This document shows, one piece after another, positions 6,801 through 13,132 of a stretch of DNA of 52,685 nucleotides; within the stretch, counting starts at the first letter, position 1; each line of letters starts with the position of its first letter. The position numbers and the translations under genes are program-made. The stretch is from Tahibacter caeni. Lineage in GTDB: Bacteria; Pseudomonadota; Gammaproteobacteria; Xanthomonadales; Rhodanobacteraceae. The stretch lies in NCBI RefSeq assembly GCF_024609805.1, contig NZ_JANFVR010000003.1, positions 1-52,685 on the forward strand. The letters run 5' to 3'. The notes below the pieces were generated by a model. The model had not been told where the DNA came from, did no database searches, and saw only the letters and a program-made list of their open reading frames with translations.

Positions 6801-9141
6801 GACGCTGCAGGACTTCGGCGGCACCGATCCCACGACGGCGAACGCGCAGACCCAGTTCGGCTACGACGCGCTCGACCGGCTGACCGGCGTCGTCGATCCC
6901 GACGGCATCGGCACCGGCTATGTCTACGACGGGCTCGGCGACCTGCGCCAGGAAAACAGCAACGACGCCGGCAATCGCAGCTTCACCTACGACCTCGCCG
7001 GCAACCGCACCGGCGAGACCGATGCCCGCGGCAAGGCGATCACGCATGTCTACGACGCGTTGAACCGGCGCACGGACACGTTCTATCCGGACCTGACGCG
7101 CCGCATCCGCCGCGACTACGACCTCGCCGACAGCCAGACCGGCTGCGTGAACTCGTATCCTAAGGGACGGCTCAGCCGCATCGTCGACGTCAGCGGCACG
7201 ACGGTCTACTGCTACGACCGGCGCGGCAACGTCGTGCGCAAGCGCATTCTCGCGCCGGGCCAGAGCAGCGGCGGCGACGTGCTCGACTACGCCTACGATC
7301 GCGCGGACCTGCTCAAGAGCGTGACCTATCCGGGCGGCGCCGTCGTGACCTATCAGCGCGACGCGAGCGCCCGCGTCAGCGGCGTGCAATGGCAGCCGGA
7401 TGCCGGCGGCGCGATCACGAATCTCGTGAGTCAGGCCACCTACTATCCGTTCGGCCCGCTGAACTCGATGACCTTCGGCAACGGCCGCCAGCTCAGCAAG
7501 CGTTACGACAAGACCTATGCGATCGATCAGATCGAAAGCACCCTGCCGGCCGGCCTGCTGTTCGACTTCGACAACGACGTGCTCGGCAACGTCACGCAGA
7601 TCGCGACCGCACTCGGCGGGACGCCCCAGCGCCGCTACGGCTACGACGCGCTGAACCGCCTGACCCAGATGCGCGACGCCGCCGATCTGCCGCTGGAGAC
7701 GTTCACCTACTCGCGGACCGGCGATCGCACGAGCAAGCGCCTCGGTGCGCAGACGGCGCAACCCTACAGCTACGTCACCGGCACGCACCGGATCGCGAAC
7801 AGCGGCAACGGCGCTCGCAACTACGACGGCAACGGCAACACTACCGGCCTGCCCGGCATTTCCAGCTATCCGCTGGTCTACGACGACACGAATCGGTTGG
7901 TACAGGTATCCCTGGATGGACAGGGCAGCGTCCAGGACTACGCCTACGCGCACAACGGCCTCGGCCAGCGTACGCGCAAGGATCTGCCCGGCGAACGCAT
8001 CGACACGGTCTACGACGAAAGCGGCCTGCGCCTCGTCGACAGCGCCTGGTTGCTCAACTGCGGCAGCAGTGAGTCGTTCGGCGGCGGTGGAAGCGGCGGA
8101 CCCGGCACGACGGGTGCGGGCGGAAGCGCCGGTGGAACCGGCGCGTCCGCCTCGACCGGCGGAGCGGCCGCGAACGGCGGCAGCGTCGCAAACACGTTCT
8201 GCACGCAGACGGCCAAGAGCCGCACCGAATACATCTACCTCGACGGCCTGCCGATCGCGATCGCCCGCTACACGGGAACCAGCACGACCGCGCAGCTGAG
8301 CTATATCGAAACCGACCACCTCGGCACGCCGCGCCTCGCCTCGGACGCCGCGACTCAGGCCGTGCAGTGGCGCTGGGATCTATTGCAGACGAGCTTCGGT
8401 GATCATCCGGCTACGGTGCTGGTCAGCGGGTTCGAGTTGAATCTGCGTTACCCAGGGCAGTACTTCGATGCGGAGACGGGGTTGCATTACAACTACTTCA
8501 GAAACTATGACCCTAAAGTCGGCCGATATGTTGAAAGTGATCCGACCGGACTGCGCGGCGGAATTAATCTGTATGCGTATGCAAGCTCACGCTCTCTATC
8601 GTCTATTGACTACTTCGGGTTAGAAACGTGGTTGATAATCCGCACTGAGCCCTCGCGTCCGCGCGACCCGGTAGACGCGTGGTTACTGCCATCTGAGGTT
8701 GCCGCGGCACGAGCGCGCGCCGAGTGTTCTAGTTGCAACATTGTCAATACTGAAGCCAACAGGGTCCGTCATCTTCAGTATCTGCTAGACAACAACACTG
8801 ACATTGTGCGGGTTATCATCATCGGGCATTCGGGGCGTAGCGCCGTATACTTTAGTCCTTGGCTAACCGTAGATAGCAACCTTTCTGTTGACAAGAAAAC
8901 GGAGCGGGATACACCTGCCTCCAGTATCAGATGGAATAACTTGCTTCCGAATGCAACCATCGAACTTTGGGGGTGTCAGAACGGTGTCGATGATGGCTCT
9001 ATTGCAGCAGCGATTGCCAGGGCATCTGGTCGTCGTGTAATTGGCACGACAGACGTTGTAAATTTTGATGAAGATGGGATTCCTTTTGTTAGATTCCACA
9101 GAGATCCATTTGGAAATGGATTCCGGGAGTTCAAGCCATGA
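3835..9141 (+). CDS. Sec-exported Rhs/YD-repeat protein with polymorphic C-terminal toxin tip
   Basis: A large polymorphic-toxin protein of 1768 residues. I start it at ATG 3835 because MIRIYVLVALWLGLTALA is a clear Sec signal peptide, though the frame is open to 3721. Residues about 24-275 are a Cys-containing N-terminal region without a PAAR domain. A DUF6531-like start (GNPCYPGNGNKS, from residue 282) leads into many YD repeats that should form the Rhs shell. An unusual Gly/Ser-rich insert lies at 1416-1450. The Rhs-associated core runs from about 1491 (IETDHLGTPRLAS) through RYPGQYFDAETGLHYNYFR to DYFGL at 1592-1596. The canonical DPxGL cleavage signal is altered there: Asp1592 is kept, Pro is Tyr. 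The last about 172 residues are the variable tip, with lower GC than the rest. The tip has GHSG (H1665) and ELWGCQNG (C1714), resembling the His-Cys pair of clan-CD cysteine peptidases. A membrane protein gene overlaps its stop codon by 4 bp. Confidence 0.93.
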   Translation: MIRIYVLVALWLGLTALAIPASASCDLPANASSVYGYLAPNGQRCRTLEEAEASMRADMPLMENAFGIPGQFDSGQPPLFTLDYRPYGALGTLADVLKGPPATTVSSYRAYVKNWPPLSPLAACSFAGCGAGGCPSPELERQRLECELDATWDNDPRYCWTRTAPLTLSGTVTRFRSVSGAGNASGSLLFAPASSTANDSGAQLSASLQSCPGTSEASGERTTAATQTVNWGMARQDAITCAAGSAVNAAASGAGNACAADFAKQVIDSPQLTQTPNQCKEGNPCYPGNGNKSADVAVFDYGRIHLDLHYSSLRQLRNYAYVDTNWSHSFARRVLTEWSQPNHLGANPEVNPIEAVAVIYVQDEQRSLEVYRRDASLPAGTFRATSNLGRLLRYVENGVVPPYYELTDTDGRRETYDRAGRLVAMHDPDDPSKDLSLTYRGRVIAAEPNIETAHFEEAFWRIDRITDASGRYVNFNYTDAQLQKLESLVADDGTELARLVYDRQGRLASLQRFGKSQGFLYNEPAYLGVTATVRGSWLTGIQDEDLRRYATYAYDDWGRAIASWHGIDAGRIDITYPLKPDGNQDDSRAIVRTPSLRETTYTFAANQPYRVPASISDQAGTVQFEYHPVHHRLTARIDRRGVRTEIEYNADATHETARTEAKGRPEQRRIERDWDYAIGRLTAERLYADPPGGPRTLLRDRRFSYAPGTALLLWTELVDPIDGRSRRTSYTYCSAADVANPSVGCALVGQLKRIDGPRTDVADLTDYAYYTSDALGGCGTPGGACRRKGDLRSITNALGQVTEILAYDRAGRPARVRDANNTLVDYTYHARGWLLTRSIRANADGTPSAGDATTTLEYDESGNLTRVLSPDNAASLTYTYDAAHRVIGVRDALGNRIAYTLTSNGDSRFDRRFTPVGVTAWQFTREFDELNRLVRELDGLGRPVQRLELDDATQGILNGYDANGNPRRSIDGRDVQTERQYDGLDRLVKTLQDFGGTDPTTANAQTQFGYDALDRLTGVVDPDGIGTGYVYDGLGDLRQENSNDAGNRSFTYDLAGNRTGETDARGKAITHVYDALNRRTDTFYPDLTRRIRRDYDLADSQTGCVNSYPKGRLSRIVDVSGTTVYCYDRRGNVVRKRILAPGQSSGGDVLDYAYDRADLLKSVTYPGGAVVTYQRDASARVSGVQWQPDAGGAITNLVSQATYYPFGPLNSMTFGNGRQLSKRYDKTYAIDQIESTLPAGLLFDFDNDVLGNVTQIATALGGTPQRRYGYDALNRLTQMRDAADLPLETFTYSRTGDRTSKRLGAQTAQPYSYVTGTHRIANSGNGARNYDGNGNTTGLPGISSYPLVYDDTNRLVQVSLDGQGSVQDYAYAHNGLGQRTRKDLPGERIDTVYDESGLRLVDSAWLLNCGSSESFGGGGSGGPGTTGAGGSAGGTGASASTGGAAANGGSVANTFCTQTAKSRTEYIYLDGLPIAIARYTGTSTTAQLSYIETDHLGTPRLASDAATQAVQWRWDLLQTSFGDHPATVLVSGFELNLRYPGQYFDAETGLHYNYFRNYDPKVGRYVESDPTGLRGGINLYAYASSRSLSSIDYFGLETWLIIRTEPSRPRDPVDAWLLPSEVAAARARAECSSCNIVNTEANRVRHLQYLLDNNTDIVRVIIIGHSGRSAVYFSPWLTVDSNLSVDKKTERDTPASSIRWNNLLPNATIELWGCQNGVDDGSIAAAIARASGRRVIGTTDVVNFDEDGIPFVRFHRDPFGNGFREFKP
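8398..8586 (+). repeat. Rhs core-end segment, copy 1
   Basis: The first 104 bp (8398-8501) match 9676-9779 with three mismatches, after which the copies diverge quickly while still encoding related core protein. Upstream of 8398 the sequence has typical high-GC codons of the genome; from 8398 on codon use is mixed and lower in GC. The duplicated segment therefore marks the cassette junction. Confidence 0.9.
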
Positions 9142-9476
9142 TGAAGGCCAGTTCAAAGCTCTGGGCGTTCTGTAATTTATTGGCAGCTTTCATGACTTTC
9201 TTGGCCCTCGCTGTCGCGAGCTACTTGCTCTGGCGCACGCAGCTTGCGTCGAGGCCGGTGAACATCGGGGCGGACGTCCTCAAATGCGGCATGAGTTCTT
9301 CTGCTCTGGCTATATTGCTGTCGACTCTGATGTTGGTAACGCCGCCGCGTCGGCACCTAATATGCTATCTGCTGGTTTCAACTTCCGCCTTCGGAGTCAT
9401 TATGTTTCTCTACCTAAGTCAGTTGGCTTGCAGCATGAAAAAGGTCGGAATCTGTGAACCCCTTTTTTTCTTCTGA
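9138..9476 (+). CDS. Small three-helix membrane protein, candidate immunity protein for the Rhs tip
   Basis: The product has 112 residues, with hydrophobic segments at about 9-31, 51-68 and 74-97 and a short tail. I recognise no family. The start overlaps the rhs stop in ATGATGA, so translation is probably coupled. This is the usual place of an immunity gene behind an Rhs tip, and the base composition is low like that of the tip. If the function is immunity, the membrane location suggests that the toxin acts in the periplasm or at the inner membrane. The function is inferred only from position. Confidence 0.65.
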   Translation: MMKASSKLWAFCNLLAAFMTFLALAVASYLLWRTQLASRPVNIGADVLKCGMSSSALAILLSTLMLVTPPRRHLICYLLVSTSAFGVIMFLYLSQLACSMKKVGICEPLFFF

Positions 9477-9552
9477 GCTTGGACCAATGCAAAGTTCCAG
9501 CGTGGCCTATCCGTTGGCAAGCCTGACAAGAAATAGCGTGGCGATACATTCA

Positions 9553-9668
9553 GGGTCAGGTTCACTTCCTGTATAGAGCGCGCTTCGCGTCAGTTGAACC
9601 TAGTTCGGTTCTTGGCTCCGTCGCGCTGAGACTGGATTTCAGCCGCATCTCGAAGTGAACCCGACCCC
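9553..9668. mobile_element. 116-bp element bounded by imperfect inverted repeats (MITE/REP-like)
   Basis: The left end GGGTCAGGTTCACTT (9553-9567) is the inverted complement of the right end AAGTGAACCCGACCC (9653-9667) with one mismatch. The inside is non-coding. The right end is 7 bp from the point where the Rhs core homology starts (9676). Ends of this kind are known to me from short repeats dispersed in proteobacterial genomes, perhaps linked to REP-associated transposases, but that is memory and not a search. I see no target-site duplication with confidence. Confidence 0.5.
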
Positions 9669-9675
9669 GTTGCCA

Positions 9676-9864
9676 GGTGATCACCCGGCTACGGTGCTGG
9701 TCAGCGGGCTCGAGTTGAATCTGCGTTACCCAGGGCAGTACTTCGATGCGGAGACGGGGTTGCATTACAACTATTTCAGGGACTACGAGCCAAAGATTGG
9801 GCGATATGCTCAAGCTGATCTGATCGGATTGCGAGGTGGAATCGATCTGTATGGTTATGCGAGC
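9676..9864 (+). repeat. Rhs core-end segment, copy 2
   Basis: Direct repeat of 8398-8586: 101 of 104 bases are identical in 9676-9779, and similarity then drops. The offset between the copies is 1278 bp. Recombination between them would swap the tip and delete the first immunity gene. Confidence 0.9.
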
Positions 9865-10059
9865 GGAAGTCCTTTGCCGCACTACGATGCCGGTGCCGGC
9901 CGCTACTTTGAGGTGGCAGTCACCGGATCGCGCTGCCAAGCCAACCGAACACGAGGGCGAGACTTCACACGCCACGCTGACAGACCGCGCGCCAAGTGCT
10001 CAGCGGCATCCGAAATTATCGATAAAGAAATGCAGACGCTATCAGCGACTTTTTTTTAG
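9676..10059 (+). pseudogene. Orphan Rhs tip fragment (core end plus degraded or alternative C-terminus)
   Basis: The frame encodes the Rhs core end (LNLRYPGQYFDAETGLHYNY, then RYAQADLIGLRGGIDLYGYASGSPLPH) without any upstream shell, so it is a displaced rhs 3' end. An ORF can be started at GTG 9655 inside the neighbouring mobile element, but the product would begin with element sequence. The expected DPxGL motif after SPLPH is lost (YDAGAG), which suggests an early frameshift or decay. The frame ends in TAG at 10057-10059 right after a run of eight T. It most likely serves as a silent tip reservoir for recombination with the rhs gene upstream. Confidence 0.75.
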
Positions 10060-10599
10060 ATGCTACTGCCTGACCTGAGCGTTGCATCTGAAGCAGTTCG
10101 CGCGTTTATTTTTCAAGACCGGCAGCCGAAAAACCTTTCCGAACACCAGCGCGCCATTACATTGTTCAAGAGAAACGAGCTGAACCTCGAAAATATTCCG
10201 CGACCAGTTCAAACCGAGGAATCAATAGAGTGTGGCGCCGGAACGACCATCCTTTGGGAGCGCGAGGATAGCGGCAGGATCGCTATCGCGGACTCCAATT
10301 TCAGATCCAGCGTCGTCGTGTTTGTTCCCGGCCTTGCCGAAGACGCTGACCCGATCGAGGAGAAGATCACTTTCGGACAGAGCGGCGTACTTCTTTACAT
10401 CGCGGTAGAACATGCCGGTGAGATCTGCGCTGGATATGCCAGCCAAGGGGACCCGAAGTTTCACATGCTTCCAGACGGTTCCGCAGACGTCGCTATCGAT
10501 GCGAAAGTTCAAAAATTTCAGCTGGTAGGCTCTCGGTGGGGCGATGAACTGAGCTTGTCGTTCAAAGCACAGAAAATGTCTCGACCTCGCTGCAAATGA
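10060..10599 (+). CDS. Unknown protein, possibly part of the orphan Rhs cassette
   Basis: The product has 179 residues, mostly beta-type, with no recognised family. The ATG stands directly behind the TAG of the orphan tip, in the same frame and after a T8 run, and there is no Shine-Dalgarno sequence before it. It may be translated by readthrough or slippage, or be the remains of a longer gene whose signal peptide or core part lies before the stop. The end overlaps the next gene in ATGA, so the two belong together. By position it could be a toxin part or a periplasmic immunity-type protein; neither can be shown. Confidence 0.5.
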   Translation: MLLPDLSVASEAVRAFIFQDRQPKNLSEHQRAITLFKRNELNLENIPRPVQTEESIECGAGTTILWEREDSGRIAIADSNFRSSVVVFVPGLAEDADPIEEKITFGQSGVLLYIAVEHAGEICAGYASQGDPKFHMLPDGSADVAIDAKVQKFQLVGSRWGDELSLSFKAQKMSRPRCK

Positions 10600-10943
10600 T
10601 CACGACAGGACGGTCTCTGTTCGCCGTGGCGACATTCCTGATGCTCATGCTGGTTGTCGCCCTACAGCTTTTGTATACCGCTGGCGCCGTCTTCCATTTC
10701 TTTGTAATTGCGTATAAGAGTGGAAGCTTTGATCCGCACACTATCAGCTTTGGCCGGACTGGAGTTTTCTGCTATCTGATCGTCGCCATTGCAACGGCCT
10801 CCAGCCTCTGGGTGCTGGTCAAGCGTCGAGGCGGTGCACGGAATGCGAAACTGGCCGCGCTTTTTCTCGCGATTTCATTGGCGAGCACCATTATCTTTGT
10901 CGGTTTGATTGCCACACCGTATTCAGATGTTGTCTCCAGATAA
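10596..10943 (+). CDS. Small three-helix membrane protein, possible second immunity protein
   Basis: The product has 115 residues, with membrane segments at about 8-40, 54-74 and 86-108. It overlaps the preceding gene by 4 bp (ATGA). Size, topology and coupling are like those of the protein at 9138-9476, but I see no clear sequence similarity. It may be the immunity gene of the orphan tip. The function is inferred from context only. Confidence 0.55.
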   Translation: MITTGRSLFAVATFLMLMLVVALQLLYTAGAVFHFFVIAYKSGSFDPHTISFGRTGVFCYLIVAIATASSLWVLVKRRGGARNAKLAALFLAISLASTIIFVGLIATPYSDVVSR

Positions 10944-10982
10944 TGTTTTCAGCAATCCGGGGGACCCACGGAGTTTTCTTGC

Positions 10983-11434
10983 GTGAAGGCCATGCCGGAA
11001 CGCTTTTCGATGGCTGATCAGCTGATGACAGGGCTGCTCATATTCCGTTGGCCGGCTGCAACGACCGCCAGGAGGTGCGGATACGCGTGGATCTACCGGT
11101 GTGGAACCTGGCCGTCAGCTACGGCGACGACTCTGCTACCGGTTCGGCGACCTATTCAGACAATGGACCGAAACACGTTTCGGTGGATTTTTATATCGGG
11201 CACTTTCCCGACACGAGCTTCTTTACCGAGCAAGCGTGATTCACGTCAGCAATCCCGATGTTGTCTCCGCAGTAATGCGGCGTTACGCCGACGGACCTTT
11301 CGTCGTCGAAGCTCAAGTTGAAGGAAAGTGCTTTCCATCAGGACATCGTAGCCGCGCGCAGCACTGAAGCACCTGAGGTGTACGAGGAACTGCTCGCCTT
11401 CGCAGAGCATGTAAGGCGTTGCCGCATTCGATGA
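10983..11434 (+). pseudogene. Decayed lipoprotein-like gene with frame changes
   Basis: Protein-like sequence is spread over three frames. A hydrophobic start (MADQLMTGLLIF) is in one frame, the lipobox PLAGC and the stretch to HFPDTSFFTEQA (stop at 11239) are in a second, VIHVSNPDVVSAVMRRY is in a third, and a final part ending EELLAFAEHVRRC closes at TGA 11432-11434. Joined, these would give a lipoprotein of about 140 residues. Several frameshifts are needed, so decay is more likely than one sequencing error. No family is recognised. Confidence 0.4.
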
Positions 11435-11536
11435 GCTATTCGTTTTACCCGTGGTCGAGATGAATTTCGCTCGATCAGCGGCGCTATGCGGCGAACCCGA
11501 CGCGGTCGCCGCCGACGGACTTTTCAGGGGAATGAG

Positions 11537-13015
11537 ATGTATCCGAAGAATGCTTGCGGACTGCTGACTCTTTTGGTGCTCGGTGTCGGAATCGGCTCCG
11601 GCGGTATCACACATGCCCAGGAAGAGGAGCCCAACGTCACCGAGCAACCCGCCATCGGCGGCAACCAGACGGTGTCGATAACGCTGCCGACGCAAACGGC
11701 GGGCGTGAACGCCAACTACTATGCTTTCCACGTGGATGGCGACAACTATACGTGGACGCTGACCAACGTCACTTACCAGCCCGGTTCGACACGCAACGGC
11801 AGGACGAACGCGTTGGGCGGCAGCCCGTTGACGCTTTCGGTCACGACCGCGGGATTGGCGGTTACCGGACCGAACCCAACTACCCAGTACATCGACTTCG
11901 CACCGTGCGTCGGGCCGGTCAATGAGTTCTGCAACTGGACCGGCGCTCTGCGCTACCGCTTCAAGATCGATCCCACGTTGACCGCTTCGCCGGCGACGAC
12001 GATCACGACCGACGGCAGCAGCGCGCGGACGATCCAGTTGGTCTGGCCGAACGCGCTGGCCGGTGCAGCGATCAGTGCCGGCTGTACCGTGGACAGCGGC
12101 GTTACGCCGGCGCCGACGATTACGGTCAGCCCGGCGTCGGCGACCGCGAACTCCAGTGGCCAGGCGAATTTCACGATCACGACGGCCGGCCTGCGGCGAA
12201 TCGCATCGAGCGGCGCAGCGCCGTCCGGACGCTGTACGTTCAAAGCCCACGCAAGCAGCACGAATGCGGCCGTGGTCGAGGTCCTCGGACAGCGGATTGC
12301 TCCGACCCTGGACGTCAGCCCGAGCTCCGACGCGGCGCCGCCCCAAGGCACGACCACGACCGATCGTGTCGTGACCGTCGGTACGCGCACGCCGGTCGCG
12401 AGTGGCGTGACTGTGGATGCGACCTGCTCGGTCGAGGGCACTACCGCGACCGTAAGCCTGGACAACTCGGCGGCGGGAACGTCGCAAAGCGGCAGCAAGG
12501 TGACCGATGCCAACGGCGAGGTGCAGTTCCGCGTCAAGTCGGAGAAGCTGGTGTCGCTGCCGCCGACGGGAGCACCGCACGTGCGCTGCGCGTTCAAGGT
12601 GCGTGAACTCAGCTCGACCTACGAGTATTTCGCAGCCGGCAAGCAGATTGCGCCTTCCGTGAGTCTGAGCCTCGGACAGATCACGCAGACCGGAACGACG
12701 TCGCTGACGGCGACGATGTCGCCGTCTTATCCCGGATTCACGATCGTCCCGAGCTGCACCGTCAATCAGTACCTGCCGGCCGTGACGGCGACGCCGACAT
12801 CCGCATCGACGAATGCGAGCGGACAGCAGACTTTCGACATCACGACACCGGCGCTCGTGATCACCGATCCGAATACCAACGCAATGCCGTCAGCGTCCTG
12901 CACGTTCCGTGCGGGCGGGACCGGAACGGCAGGCCTGCTGCAGTTCCGCACCGGCAATACCTGCGTGATGACGCTGTCGCCGCCGCCGCCGGCTTGCGGC
13001 AACCCGGCGCAGTGA
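11537..13015 (+). CDS. Secreted protein with three bacterial Ig-like repeats
   Basis: Product of 492 residues with a signal peptide (MYPKNACGLLTLLVLG, cleaved near THAQ at 28). I start at ATG 11537, which has GGGG about 7 nt upstream; the frame is open to 11486. Residues about 30-147 form an N-terminal domain with Cys124 and Cys132. Three repeats follow at about 148-254, 255-371 and 372-470. Each has a Cys pair (183/233, 297/351, 407/455), a CTV-like start, an xNxSGQxxF-type turn in the first and third, and a CTF or CAF ending. Such Big-type repeats are typical of surface or secreted adhesion proteins. The end (SPPPPACGNPAQ) has no sorting signal. It lies just beyond the Rhs cassette region on the same strand. 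Confidence 0.75.
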   Translation: MYPKNACGLLTLLVLGVGIGSGGITHAQEEEPNVTEQPAIGGNQTVSITLPTQTAGVNANYYAFHVDGDNYTWTLTNVTYQPGSTRNGRTNALGGSPLTLSVTTAGLAVTGPNPTTQYIDFAPCVGPVNEFCNWTGALRYRFKIDPTLTASPATTITTDGSSARTIQLVWPNALAGAAISAGCTVDSGVTPAPTITVSPASATANSSGQANFTITTAGLRRIASSGAAPSGRCTFKAHASSTNAAVVEVLGQRIAPTLDVSPSSDAAPPQGTTTTDRVVTVGTRTPVASGVTVDATCSVEGTTATVSLDNSAAGTSQSGSKVTDANGEVQFRVKSEKLVSLPPTGAPHVRCAFKVRELSSTYEYFAAGKQIAPSVSLSLGQITQTGTTSLTATMSPSYPGFTIVPSCTVNQYLPAVTATPTSASTNASGQQTFDITTPALVITDPNTNAMPSASCTFRAGGTGTAGLLQFRTGNTCVMTLSPPPPACGNPAQ

Positions 13016-13105
13016 AAGCATCGGGTATGCAAACCGCCGCGCGGCCGCGGATCGCGCCGCGCGACGGTCAGGCTCTATCGGCAGACCGTAGTTCGCCGCC
13101 GCGCA

Positions 13106-13122
13106 GCGGCCACATCGGCCGC
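13106..13122 (-). terminator. Short GC hairpin behind the DUF4139 gene
   Basis: GCGGCC/GGCCGC arms of 6 bp with the loop ACATC, 10 nt beyond the stop codon at 13133. There is no T-tract. It lies between two convergent genes and could serve either. Confidence 0.3.
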
Positions 13123-13132
13123 CGCCGGCCTC

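Noticed and set aside
5296-8319. 1007-codon open frame on the minus strand over rhs
   Set aside because: Antisense shadow of the YD repeats; the plus strand has a signal peptide, repeats and core motifs.
9655-9675. Start of a real gene at GTG 9655 (MNPTPLPG)
   Set aside because: The first codons are the end of the inverted-repeat element, so the orphan Rhs fragment has no native start there.
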